A stretch of 64,000 nt of DNA from Conus ventricosus (taxonomy: Eukaryota > Mollusca > Gastropoda > Neogastropoda > Conidae). The notes below the pieces were generated by a model. That model was not told where the DNA came from. It made no database searches and saw only the letters and a program-made list of their open reading frames with translations. Shown in pieces: positions 9,899-20,929 of the stretch (position 1 is its first letter; each line of letters opens with the position of its first letter). The stretch spans positions 75,527,369 through 75,591,368 of the forward strand of contig CM031616.1 in the NCBI GenBank assembly GCA_018398815.1, given 5' to 3'. A program made the position numbers and the translations under genes.

Positions 9899-10205
9899 AT
9901 GGAAGCTCAGAAGGAAGCGCAGAATGAAACAAAGGAAAAGACCTCCGAATTAATAGAAGAATTATTTGATTTGAGTTCTGCTATTAGTGCAACATTTGCG
10001 AGGATTCACCAGCACATGGCAATGCATCAAGATCACCTACAACCCAAAATCCTAAATTATCAAACATGGGGGAAAGAATATCTTGAAATAATAAAAAAAA
10101 GTTCGGGCCCATCAAGCAAACGTGAGAAAAATTTTGTCTGAATTGGAGGATGATATGATTGATCTTATAGATAAAGTTAAGGAAAAATATGAAGAATGTA
10201 TATAA
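9899..10205 (+). pseudogene. Small helical Maverick ORF with one frameshift
   Basis: MEAQKEAQNETKEKTSELIE begins an acidic, helical protein. The frame shifts near 10108 and ends ELEDDMIDLIDKVKEKYEEC plus Ile at the TAA 10203-10205, giving about 101 residues. It lies tail to tail with the polymerase, whose stop is at 10206. A coiled coil is likely; function unknown. The mirrored copy starts at about 22570. Confidence 0.55.
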
Positions 10206-11884
10206 TTATGCCGTTCTCCAATGTCCAATTGCATATGAAAACTCTGGATTAACAAACACACGTTTTGTGTTTGTTCTATCTAATGACTTCTTTGTTACAA
10301 CCGTTGTGTTGATCTCATGTAGATTAGATCGCAGTTTTACGTTGACATGATGAAAAGTCTTATTGTCAAACAATGCTTCTTGTGTTTCCAATCTGTTAAA
10401 TCATGGATGCTTAAAAACAAGCTCAAGCTAAATGATGAAAAAACTGAGGCTCTGTTGGCAGCACCTCGTTCTGTTTTGGATCGCATTTCTGAAAAATCTA
10501 TTCAAGCTGGAACCAACAAAATTCCCTTTGAAGACAGCGTGAGGGATCTGGGTGTCCATTTGGATAGTACGCTGTCCATGAATGTCCAGATCGGTCACCT
10601 GTGTCGTTCGGCCTATTTGGCTTTGAGAAAGATCGCGTCAATTCGCTCATATCTTACACAGAAAGGGACTGCCCAACTTATCTGTTCCCTCATCATGTCA
10701 AAACTCGACTACTGTAACAGTATTCTTGCCGGTCTTCCCACTGTCGATATAAACCGACTTCAACGTATACAAAACAATGCAGCCAGACTTGTTTTCCAAA
10801 TGTCCAAAAGAACCCACACTACACCTCTGTTAGTTAGACTACATTGGCTTCCCATTCATGCGCGCATTCAGTATAAACTCGCAACACTTGCCTTCCGACA
10901 CTTTGATGAAACATTGCCTGCTTATCTTTCCAACATACTTGTCACTTATCAACCCTCTCGCACTCTCCGCTCTAGCAGTGACAAACTTCTCAAGCTTCCC
11001 CGCATGAAACTGAAATCCTTTGGCCTACGTTCTTTCAGTTATCAAGCCCCCTTGTCTGGAACTCCCTCCCCTCCCAGCTCTGCTCTTCACAGACTCTCTC
11101 TGCGTTCAAATCTGGTCTCAAAACGCATCTCTTTCAGAAGTCTTTTTGTCTTTCTTCATAGCGTACGAGTTAATGCATGTTTCCCATGCATTCTCCATCC
11201 TTTCGCCTCTTGTATGTGCACGTGCGCTTCCGTGCCTGAATGCTTGTGTGCTTTTGCGTGTGTGTGTTCGTGTGTGTGCGTTTACGCGCGTGGTTTTTTG
11301 TTGCTTCGTGTTGAGTTTGCCCTGTGTGTGTGTGGGTGTGGGTGCTCCCTTCTGCATGTTTTATATTGTATCCCGTGCAGTGTTCACGAAATTGGAAGCG
11401 GGTGAGGGTGGGGGTGGGGATGGGGGTTGGTTCTTTTCTTCTATTCCCAAATTCTTGTCGAGCGTTGTTCATATAATGTCGTGTGTGTGGGGTGGCGGGG
11501 TGTGTGTGTGTGTGTGTGTGTGTGGGGGGGATAGAGTGGGAGGGGGATGTGGCTTGTGCATCTGTTTTAGTGCTTGCTTTGTGACCTATTGTTTTGATGC
11601 CTTTTTCCTAATATTGTGCAATGTTAATGGAAACTTTTATTTTTCCTGTATTGTAAAGCGCTCTGAGGATGAGTCTTCTCTCATCGAAGAGCGCTATATA
11701 AGCTCGATTTATATTATTATTATTATTATTATTATTATAGTTGTCATGCGATATGTTTGACTGCACAACACTGCAAGATATTCCCTTTGCTTTTTGATAG
11801 TTTTCACTGGCTGAAATACTGTACATTTTTGACCTTACCCACAAACTCCTTGATCACCTTTCCAGATAATTCATCCTTCATCTT
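10206..11884 (-). pseudogene. Protein-primed DNA polymerase B, left copy: C-terminus only, split by a LINE
   Basis: Two minus-strand pieces belong to one polymerase gene. The piece at 11742-11884 encodes a stretch with DELSGKVIKEFVG and KMYSISASENYQKAKG, and 10206-10386 encodes the C-terminus ending GHWRTA. The LINE at 10387-11741 separates them, and the rest of the gene falls in the N gap. Matching sequence is contiguous in the right copy (about 22000-22290). Family B polymerases of this kind replicate Mavericks from a protein primer. This copy cannot encode a working enzyme. Confidence 0.8.
10387..11741 (+). mobile_element. 5'-truncated LINE (CR1/L2-like), reverse transcriptase C-terminal part
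   Basis: The plus-strand frame carries the part of a non-LTR reverse transcriptase beyond the catalytic core: LKLNDEKTEALL, LDYCNSILAGLP, RLQRIQNNAARLV and LHWLPIHARIQYKL, all typical of CR1/L2-type elements. It is followed by a GT-rich 3' region, then TGTAAAGCGCTCTGAGGATG, GCGCTATATAAG and a terminal (ATT)n at about 11711-11738. The 5' end is cut off upstream of the catalytic motifs. The target site lies in the Maverick polymerase and any target duplication is only about 3 bp. The matching site in the right arm is empty, so the insertion came after the two arms arose. Confidence 0.88.
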
Positions 11885-12884
11885 NNNNNNNNNNNNNNNN
11901 NNNNNNNNNNNNNNNNNNNNNNNNNNNNNNNNNNNNNNNNNNNNNNNNNNNNNNNNNNNNNNNNNNNNNNNNNNNNNNNNNNNNNNNNNNNNNNNNNNNN
12001 NNNNNNNNNNNNNNNNNNNNNNNNNNNNNNNNNNNNNNNNNNNNNNNNNNNNNNNNNNNNNNNNNNNNNNNNNNNNNNNNNNNNNNNNNNNNNNNNNNNN
12101 NNNNNNNNNNNNNNNNNNNNNNNNNNNNNNNNNNNNNNNNNNNNNNNNNNNNNNNNNNNNNNNNNNNNNNNNNNNNNNNNNNNNNNNNNNNNNNNNNNNN
12201 NNNNNNNNNNNNNNNNNNNNNNNNNNNNNNNNNNNNNNNNNNNNNNNNNNNNNNNNNNNNNNNNNNNNNNNNNNNNNNNNNNNNNNNNNNNNNNNNNNNN
12301 NNNNNNNNNNNNNNNNNNNNNNNNNNNNNNNNNNNNNNNNNNNNNNNNNNNNNNNNNNNNNNNNNNNNNNNNNNNNNNNNNNNNNNNNNNNNNNNNNNNN
12401 NNNNNNNNNNNNNNNNNNNNNNNNNNNNNNNNNNNNNNNNNNNNNNNNNNNNNNNNNNNNNNNNNNNNNNNNNNNNNNNNNNNNNNNNNNNNNNNNNNNN
12501 NNNNNNNNNNNNNNNNNNNNNNNNNNNNNNNNNNNNNNNNNNNNNNNNNNNNNNNNNNNNNNNNNNNNNNNNNNNNNNNNNNNNNNNNNNNNNNNNNNNN
12601 NNNNNNNNNNNNNNNNNNNNNNNNNNNNNNNNNNNNNNNNNNNNNNNNNNNNNNNNNNNNNNNNNNNNNNNNNNNNNNNNNNNNNNNNNNNNNNNNNNNN
12701 NNNNNNNNNNNNNNNNNNNNNNNNNNNNNNNNNNNNNNNNNNNNNNNNNNNNNNNNNNNNNNNNNNNNNNNNNNNNNNNNNNNNNNNNNNNNNNNNNNNN
12801 NNNNNNNNNNNNNNNNNNNNNNNNNNNNNNNNNNNNNNNNNNNNNNNNNNNNNNNNNNNNNNNNNNNNNNNNNNNNNNNNNNNN
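11885..12884. other. Assembly gap of exactly 1000 N
   Basis: The round length shows a scaffolding placeholder. The rest of the left polymerase copy, the C-terminal end of the ATPase and perhaps capsid genes may be missing here. Confidence 0.99.
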
Positions 12885-13248
12885 TCATTAACGATGTCGT
12901 TCCGTGAACCAGTTTGACAAAGTGTTCTCTTTTAACTATATCTTTTCTGCTGAACAGTCATCTATAATAAAGAGTGTCTGCGTTCCCTCAAACACTTATA
13001 AAGTATTCTAAACACTCACTCAGTTTAGTGCTAGATTAAGTAAATAACGTCATCGTCTGTCCATATAAACCTTCTATCATGATATGCTTTGTCCTTTTAA
13101 GTGTTGGACAGAAAATCACAATATAATCAAAATTATAACGATAAACTGTTTGTAATAGGTCGAGGATAAATATTGTTTTTCCACAACCAGTCTGTCCACA
13201 AGTCAATGAACAATGAGGAGTTTTTGTCATAAAGTTTAACTGCTCCAT
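12885..13248 (-). pseudogene. Maverick packaging ATPase (FtsK/HerA type), partial and frameshifted
   Basis: This family drives genome packaging into the virion. The start is at 13248 (MEQLNFMTKTPHCSLTCGQ). Walker A reads GQTGCGKT, and FDYIVIFCPTLKR follows. After frameshifts between 12960 and 13040, Walker B appears as TLFIIDDCSAEK near 12950, then a basic stretch runs into the N gap. The N-terminal half is clear and the C-terminus is missing. Its start lies 22 bp downstream of the preceding minus-strand gene's stop. Confidence 0.85.
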
Positions 13249-13269
13249 AGTTTTATAACAGGATTTAAT

Positions 13270-14117
13270 CTAATTCATTATTATGTTTATCATACTCTCT
13301 GTTAGAACCTGTTCAGTGTAATAAAACCCTATAAGGCCTAAATGTGTAAGATTAATCCAATTTAGTTCTGTAAGATTGTTTCTATTTAGACTAATATTGA
13401 TTTTGTTGCTTGTTGTTATGACCTTAATATCCTCACCATTGTGAAGAATGACGACGGTAACTTTAAGTTTTTCAACGTCTAAGTTTTGCCAGCTATTAGA
13501 ATTCCTTTTAAAAGGACGTCACTGACGCCCACAGCTCCATTCCTCTCCTTATCTTTTAGACAGAAATTTCAAATATCATTGTGAACGTGTCTCCTAATTT
13601 CATTTGCGGAATGAACTGTAATTTTGTAGAAGCATCCTTAAAACCGTTTCTCTTCTGTGGAGGATGTACTGTTTTTTCCCATACGGCGTTATTTCAATCT
13701 CTTTCCGACTATTGTCGCCCGGGCATAAGACTTACATGTAAAGGGCCAGAGTTGAATGCTTTTCTGAAACTTTTTGACGGCTAAAAAATGTAAATGGGCT
13801 TATGAATTCAAATTTTATGTCCCATTCTAAATATGGCTCCAAGTGCCATTTGAGGTCAGGTTTTCGAACTATTTTATATTCATACTGGCCAACATTATTT
13901 GCTTCTAGATTGCGCAGCTGTTCTAGTTAGGAAACTTTTTACTGTCGCCAACCTCTTTGCGTTTATAATCACCATCTTTAGTGTACTCAAAACCATACAA
14001 AGCGCCTATCTCACCGTTCTGTTCAAAGTCCGCAACGTCTGCAAGGTCTTTTAATTCTAAGGTTATACACCTCACAGGCGCTAATGTAACTCCCGGTTCT
14101 TCTGGTCCACGCGACAT
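13270..14117 (-). pseudogene. Maverick virion-region gene of unknown function, several frameshifts
   Basis: It starts MSRGPEEPGVTLAPVRCI at 14117. The first 64 residues include DLADVADFEQNGEIGALYGF and an EYTKDGDYKR stretch. The frame then moves (13922-13740) to a part with QYEYKIVRKPDLKWHLEPYL and FEFISPFTFFSR. Later pieces lead to KLKVTVVILHNGEDIKVITT and the stop at 13270-13272. I read it as one gene of about 280 residues between the minor-capsid-like gene and the ATPase; two adjacent genes are also possible. Position suggests a structural or assembly role. Confidence 0.5.
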
Positions 14118-14136
14118 TATTTTTTAGTACAACTAA

Positions 14137-14827
14137 TTATTTTATTTCCAAAACAATGTGTAGGTTATCACATTTTACGACTTTCCCTGTTTTGTCTGTG
14201 ATTTTTACATTAAATGATCCAACCCTCCCACAAACTAATCTTTTAAACTGTAAATTAGGGAATTGTATAATTTCATAATCGCAATATGCAGCTTTCCCTG
14301 ATGGAAGAGCTCTTAAAACAGTTGAGGGCCTTCCATCATATAAGTTTTCATCAGTGGTCAGCTCATCCAAATGAACATAGAGTAATGAATGTAAGCAAGA
14401 TCGAGCGGACTTTCTCCCTCATAAGTAGTTTTGCTTGGTGTAACTCTAAATCTATGATTGCCAGCCGCAAAACCTAACATTTTAGCTAGCTCTTTATCAA
14501 AATAGTAACCTACTTCTTCTTTTTCAGGCTTGAAGGCCAACATTGTTTTCAGATTCGCATTGTTAAGTTTGAGAGTAATGTCAAAGTTACTCATTACTTC
14601 TTTTAGTGAGCAAAACCCGTAATAACCATCAGGTATGGTTAACTGGCTAACTTTGTCCCCTGATTTGTTAACTTTAGAATCGTATTATTATTCTTGGATT
14701 CATTATATTAAACCAAAACGACTTTGTAAAAAATTTCATGGAGTGCGACCATTTTGGTTCCGCAATCGTTCTTAACAGCATGTTCTAAAAACGAAGGACG
14801 GTCTTGAGTTGTTATTGTTACAAACAT
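14137..14827 (-). pseudogene. Maverick minor-capsid (penton)-like gene, frameshifted
   Basis: The gene starts MFVTITTQDRPSFLEH at 14827 and ends at 14137. The middle has LTIPDGYYGFCSLKEV, KEEVGYYFDKELAKMLGF and NHRFRVTPS. The C-terminal part has DENLYDGRPSTVLRALPSG and ends in alternating beta-like strands (FNVKITDKTGKVVKCDNLHI). The layout (short beta N-terminus, GYY motif, beta-rich C-terminus near the ATPase) agrees with the minor capsid genes described in Mavericks. Breaks are near 14700 and 14365. Its start codon is only 20 bp from that of the divergent gene at 14848. Confidence 0.6.
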
Positions 14828-14847
14828 TTTTTTAAAACAAATTAAAA
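14828..14847. promoter_or_regulatory. Twenty-base divergent promoter interval
   Basis: Only TTTTTTTAAAACAAATTAAA-type sequence separates the start codons at 14827 (minus) and 14848 (plus). Any 5' untranslated regions must be minimal or overlap the opposite coding strand. Confidence 0.45.
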
Positions 14848-16042
14848 ATGAGTGCGTTTAAATATACTGATGCAAAATATTCTGTTGGGGGCCCCACTAC
14901 AATCTTAAAAGTATAACAACCGACACCCTTGACATTTCTGTGACCCAGACTGACACTTTTCATAAAAAGGTGAGTACTCCATTAAGCAGATATCTTAACC
15001 CCCCTATTAAAAAGACTACATCCCAAAAGTGTGGTTCAGTCATCCGATGCAGTTTTATCAGAACCAGTTAAACTTTGCTGTGTTTTGTGCATCAACCGGG
15101 TGTGGGGTATCGTATGCTGATCATTTAAATCATCCTAATCCTTTTGGGGAGGTCAGTGTATAGATTTCATTTTTATTACACCTTCAGACGTATTTTGACT
15201 GAACTGCAAGCACCATTACCAAATGACAAACCGTTTAATCCATTTAGCAACCGAATAGACATGAAGGCTTTTGAAAGGATTTGTAACGAATTTAATATCA
15301 ATGTTAAGACAGACTTAGACAAAAGTCGGATCTTAATCATGGCTTAGGCACCCCTTATTTTTTGGGGCGTGCACAGAAAGTATAACTATGACTGGAATCC
15401 TCCTTATACATCTTTCTCTTCAGGCACAACTGTTCACCTAGGGTCCATAGAGCAAGAGCATAAAACAGCATGGACAACATTTATCTTAGACACTTCTAAG
15501 GGCCTAACTAGAGCGGGAATAGAACGAATAAACGACTCTATTCGTACTTACGTTTGGTGTTTGCTAGGTTCGCAAGCAGAGACAAGGTCGAGCATAACTG
15601 ATCCTTCTACTGGTTTTGATGCACAAAAACAGTACTTGGCAAATTTAGAGGACGCCATTAATTCTACAGTTGATTTGCCTTCAAGTATTCAAAGGTACCA
15701 AGATGTTTTACAATACGCAAGATCGAAAGTAGACTTTGCTGTTGGTACTGGTTTATACATGCTGCCTTCTGACCTCAGACTCCAGGTAGGAACAATAATA
15801 AACTACAACAATGAAATCCTTGTGGCAGGCAATGAACAGAAGGTTGGAAAAAACGAAATAAATTCTGATCCAGTAATATTACAAACAATAAAAAAACACC
15901 CAAGATTAAGTCATCCAATCCCCGTGGTCCAAAGCCCAAAGACTGTTGAAGTCCAAAAAATAATGACCATGAATATGAAAAGACAGCACTTGTTGTTGTA
16001 TTAACTGGCATAGGATTACTTGGTCTTTATCTTACTAAATAG
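14848..16042 (+). pseudogene. Large Maverick virion-region protein with C-terminal membrane segment, frameshifted
   Basis: The start is MSAFKYTDAKYSVGG at 14848. Successive pieces carry a Phe-Cys-Ala-Ser-Thr-Gly-Cys-Gly stretch, GRSVYRFHFYYTFRRILTEL and ERICNEFNINVKTDLDKSR (15144-15347). Then come YNYDWNPPYTSFSSG, GLTRAGIERINDSIRTYVWC and AVGTGLYMLPSDLRLQVGTI (15369-16004). After a last shift, TALVVVLTGIGLLGLYLTK gives a C-terminal transmembrane helix ending at the TAG 16040-16042. Breaks occur near 14910, 15050, 15120, 15350 and 15860. The family recurs in Mavericks and is probably a structural or membrane-linked virion protein; I cannot name its activity. Confidence 0.6.
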
Positions 16043-17202
16043 TAACCCAACTATTAAGACAACTAATGCCCATAAGTGCTCGGCCATAAAGCCAACTACT
16101 TGCCTGCAGTAGACAAAAGCCAGCTAATAACACTCCCTAATATACCTGGCAAAGAGTCTATAGCTTTACTGGCTAATTTTTTAATAAACTCGCAAGATGA
16201 TCAAGCTGTTTTTTTACCCATGATTTATCAGGCGATGGCGATGGAGGCACTAGGCTTTGACCTCCACCACCGCCTGTAATAGCCATCACCAGTGTACTTA
16301 TTGCAAATCCTAAGGCTGTTATAACGCTTGCTAATGTGACTCCCTGCTCTCTAAACAGCGTTTTTATTCATTCTGCTAGCGTTGTGTTTTCATATAAATT
16401 TGTTTGGATAGTTTCTCTTACTTCGCTCACTTGAGTTTGTAATTGTTCTCGGTTAGTATTCAACGCTTCTAGTCTAGCTAATCTTTCTATATTAAGTTCA
16501 TCTAGTCTTTGTTCTATTCTTTCTTTAACATGACGCCCTAAGTTGGCGTCGTCAGCCTCAGCAAGTTTTTCTTTTTCTTTTTCTATATGCTCCTTTAGTT
16601 CAGTTAGTTTTGCTAAATTGTTTAATAATTCCCCATTGATGGTTCTTAAAGCACGATCAAGGGCTAATAATTCTCTCTCAGGTAGCCGTGGTTCGCGTAT
16701 TGTTTTTAATGCTGTTTCTTCTTCTTCAGTGAGTTCTGCTATTGCATTTATTGTTTCGACTGTTGTTGGACTTAAATCTTCATGTGGCATGTTTTGTATT
16801 TGGTTAGCTGTTGGGAGTTCTTGCAGTGCGTTTTGAAGTTTAGCAACTTCCTCCACATCTAATTTTGGTTTAGCAAGGTCAAAGCGATTTTGATCGCTTA
16901 CACTGAGCTTTTGTCTAATTGTACCTATGGCTAAAAACTTTGATGGGTCTTGTTTATGCGTAAGCCGAACAAGTTCTCCTTTGTTGTTTCTCACAAACAA
17001 ATGGTTATTTTCTAGTTCAAAATCATTAGGGTCTATAAAGTCGGAGGTTTTGTCCTAAACTTTTGTAAAATGCTCCGACCGCACTTTCTGTTAATTCACT
17101 CCGCATTGAGGCCGTTGAGCGATGTTGTTCCAAAGGAGTCCTTTCACTCATGTCGTCTCCAAGATCGCGAATATCAAAATCTTCATCTTCAATGCCCGCC
17201 AT
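16016..17202 (-). pseudogene. Maverick coiled-coil and membrane protein with nonsense codon
   Basis: It starts MAGIEDEDFDIRDLGDDMSE at 17202, shifts frame near 17050, then runs open through FVRNNKGELVRLTHKQDPSK and a long charged coiled coil (about 16420-16750, rich in Glu, Leu and Lys). At 16368-16370 an in-frame TGA stops the frame; it is most simply a CGA-to-TGA change, since the same frame continues with KTLFREQGVTLASVITALG and a glycine-rich turn. Small shifts near 16180 and 16100 lead to a second hydrophobic region ending at the TAA 16016-16018. It overlaps the plus-strand gene tail to tail by 27 bp. Role unknown. Confidence 0.6.
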
Positions 17203-17239
17203 GTTTTAATAATTAATTTTTTATTTGTTTAAAATAAAA
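17203..17239. promoter_or_regulatory. Divergent A/T-rich promoter, 37 bp
   Basis: Start codons at 17202 (minus) and 17240 (plus) are separated by an A/T-only stretch with TTAATAATTAATTTTTT. Confidence 0.45.
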
Positions 17240-18300
17240 ATGTCAGAAGTTAAATGGCCTTTCCAAACCCGCATAAAAAACGAAAGAACCCATGCCGCAA
17301 AGGAAAAAACGGAATTTTATGTTCCAAATAATCCACTACTATTGATGCGTCAAATTCTTACGTTAGATTTCCGACCTGGAGCAGAAGGATTGTCCGGGCC
17401 GCGCGACTTACTTTCAAAATAAATCGCTTCAACCGACCCCAACGGGAAAAGTTGCCCAGAATCTGGGAGGGGGCAATCTTAAAAAATTCTAAAAAATTTG
17501 GGGCAAAATATTTTTTTTACCAATGCAGACTTTTTTTTAACCTATTCTATCTATGGCAACCGCAATGAAAGGGGATATCTTGCTTTAAAGGGAATTAAAA
17601 ATGAAAAGCACTAAAATTTAAGAAAAACCCCGAACTTGGCCCAATCTAAAACCAAAAAGGGTTTTAGCGTAATTTTATGCTAGAAAATCGTTTTTCCATA
17701 CCCTTTAGATTTTGAGTTTTAAAGCCACCCCAACTTTTCAAGGAGGTTAAAAAAATTGTCATAGAACTAACTTTTAATGACTGCAAACATGTTATTCTAC
17801 ACAGACACCGAAGCAAAGACACTTTTCTACATCTCGTTAGAGTTTGACGTTGTTAGAAACCCCCTAATCATCAAATAAGTCAAAATTAGCAAAAATTTTT
17901 ACAAAAGAGTGCCCCTCATAAACATACCCTTTTAAAAGCAGGGCAGACACTAATGGTTTTTTAGTTTTAGTGACACAGCAAGACGTAAAGGTATTTTATT
18001 GCTGTGCGAAGAAAAGAACCACAAAGAAAAACTGAAAATTTTTTAATCCAAAAATAACGAAAGGAAATTACAATGGGGGGAGCCTAACCAAATCTACGCT
18101 GCGGGTTTAAAAACCTTACATCATTTTGATAAAATAAAAAACTGGGGAGGGGGAGGTTAAAATCCAACATTAACCTTTGTTCTAAAATCTACATCTTCAC
18201 AGTGTTAGACTGATCATTATTTAAAAACAAAAAATCGCTTAAATTGACCTAAGGCGACAGGGGAAAACATTGTAGGAAGGGAGAAACTTTAAAGACATAA
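17240..18300 (+). pseudogene. Maverick ORF of unknown function entering the noisy segment
   Basis: It starts MSEVKWPFQTRIKNERTH, continues EKTEFYVPNNPLLLMRQIL and DFRPGAEGLSGPRDLLSK, and is closed by a stop at 17422 just where sequence quality collapses. Similar protein-like pieces can be followed in shifting frames for several hundred bases, so the true gene is longer. The end given is approximate. It could be a separate gene or lead into the polymerase further right. Confidence 0.4.
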
Positions 18301-20929
18301 AAACTTTAAAAATGAAAAAGAAAAAGAGGCGATAACCGCTTTTTCATTTGTTTTATTATAAGATGCCAGCAAATATTCTAAAAAACCAGTTTAAAAAATA
18401 AAAACAAAATTTATTTTTTTTTTAAAAAAGATGTCTGTTCGGGTTTCCAAATGTCCTACAACCCAAGAAAAGGGAAGTAAAAACCCCGACATAAAACCTT
18501 TTAATAACAAACATTACGCAAACAGCAAGTACTAGAGAAAGACCTTTAAAAATACAGCAAAGCCAAAAAAAGGTATTCGCCCCCTTTTTAAATGCTGTTA
18601 CCTATTTAATCTGAGCACAACAAAATTTTCCTATCAGCAGGAACGAGTGAGGCCTTTTAGAAACGGGCAAGGCGCACCCCCCGCTTACCTCTAGGTGGTT
18701 TGTTTTTTAGCTCTGGGCCTTGCTCTTGCGTAGGTGCTGCTAGCAAAAAATTTAAAAACTAAACCCCAAAAAACACACAGCCAGGGTTCAAAAAATAACA
18801 GCTAAACTTATTCCTTAAGCGTTAAAAAAAACCCCTAGCTACTCAAACATCCGAGAAGAATTTTCGTTACAGGCCATTTGATACTATAAAAGACAAAAGT
18901 TTGATCTTCAAAAAGGCAGGCAAGTTTTTCTAAAAGCCTGACCCCGACAGATAAAAAAGGAAGTTTAAAAAAAGTAACAAAACATTAAACTCTGTTCAAA
19001 ACACTCCAAAAAACCGCCAAAGGGGTTAATTTATTTTATGAGTCTAACCCAAAAAAAAACCGTTGATTTTGATTAATTTTTTTTTTTGATTTAAATAAAT
19101 TTTTTGATTAGAAAAAAAACTCAGCAGGAAAAATAATAAAGGTCCAGACGAATTTTTAAAAGCAAGAAAGAAATTTATAAAAAAGCTTTTAAATGATTCA
19201 GTCTAATTTTTTTGATCCACAAGCGACGGAAAAGTTGTCATGCTTTTTCTCAAGTTCCGGGGAAAAAACAATCCCCCCCGCCGTTAAAGAATTTTTAGCT
19301 TTTTAAAAACGACTATGTAACAATAAATAAAAAACTAGAAGCGGGGCCCAAACTAAAAAAAACAACATTCTTTCTCATAAGACAAAAACACCCGTGGGCA
19401 GCCCAACGCTTCACAGTTTGATGGGGGCCGCTAGAAGCCAAAAAAAGCTCTGGTGGGTCAAGGGGGGCAAGCCAGAATCAAATTAAAACGCAAAGTATGC
19501 ACCGATTTAGGAAAGGGGCTACTTCCGCTCCCCCCAGCATTGGTACGAAAAGAGCATTTTAAACTAAAGAAACAGACACAAAGTTTTATGGGGGTTTTCT
19601 CGCGAGGCTGCATTAAAACGCCCGAAAAAAACGAGAGAGATGTCTAACATCACCCTTACATCAATGACTTAACTTAAAGGGAATACCTTTCCCGTTAGGA
19701 GATCAAATTGACATTTGAGAACAAAACAAACCAAAAACTGTTAATATCACACTGGGAGGGGAAAAAAACACCCCCACAAAAGTCCCAAGAACAGTCCACG
19801 TGGCGAGCCAGAAAAAAATCATGGGGGACTCTACGATGTTTCACCACAGGCACCCTTCACTTTATACAACAATGATAATTAAATTGCGGCAACTTCAAAC
19901 ATCCATAAACAGTTTTTCTGTAAAAAAAGTTTAACAAAATTCCCTTTTTCAAGCCGAAAAACGAACATAAGAAACATTGTAGGGCCCCCATTACTGTAAA
20001 ACAGAACAAATTTCCCGCCCCCACCTGGCAAAGTTATTTTTTAAGAACGGGAAACGGGAAAAAATTCCCATATAGTTTACGCAATTTTCAACCTCATTTT
20101 TCCTTTTGAAGGACCAAACCCCCAAAAATTTCTTAAACAACAAAAGAGTATCCCCAGTTTTTTTCATTTGCCCATCGTTTTTGGGTCAACGTGTCCACAC
20201 ACCAGAATATAAGGGGCCCAAAATGCGCAGAATCTCTAAAACGCATGCGCAAGTGCGTAATGGCTGTTCAAATAATCTAAAACTCCAACTTTTTATACCC
20301 GAAGATCAACAACATATGACTCACCCACATTGTTGGATTTTGGTTTAGGCCTCTCATCAACCCGCGAATCCAACAGTAAGAACCATAACACTTTTCGGAA
20401 AGTTCAGAGGAGCACGACAGTAAATCAATCTTCACTAAGTTTGACCCAAAGACAGGGAAACCGCCTGTATTCTTTCATAACTTGCAGGTTACACTCTCAC
20501 CTTAAAATGAAAGCAGAAAACCGCGCCTTTAGGGGGTCATGCATCGCACAGCCCCATCAAAAAAGTACATGTGTTTTCACTTTAAATAACAGTCTTTTTA
20601 GACTCTATCAGCACAGGGGGATTTTAAAGGGTCCAGCTATGCCCCTTTAAGTCCTCCCAAATAACGGAAAAAAATTTTTTGACCCAACACCGTAAAAAAG
20701 GGTGTTTACCCTTAGAATACATGCCTTTTGGGAAAAGGTTTAAAGAAATAACTTCCCCAAAAGGCCGTTTTTTCTAGTCTTAGAGGAAAGGACACAGTGA
20801 TTCGATTACCACAGCCAAGATGCGGGGCAGAATTTAGAGTGTAAAACATGGGAGACTTTCATGGGTTTTCAAAACTTGAGGGCCGATTTATTTTTTGGCA
20901 GACTTTTTGAAAATTACAAAAAGACCTCA
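17423..20929. other. Noisy Maverick sequence, probably the polymerase N-terminal half
   Basis: No frame stays open for more than about 100 residues and indels are frequent at homopolymers. By position and direction the N-terminal and exonuclease parts of the plus-strand polymerase should be here, but I could not identify exonuclease motifs. The short frames at 19453-19647, 20106-20348 and 20330-20650 are not recognisable proteins. Confidence 0.4.

Noticed and set aside
11757..12917. Long frames made of X residues
   Set aside because: They are translations of the N gap.
13581..13784. Plus-strand frames at 13581-13784, 14286-14477, 16076-16279 and 16543-16836
   Set aside because: They lie antisense to recognisable minus-strand Maverick genes and have no features of their own.
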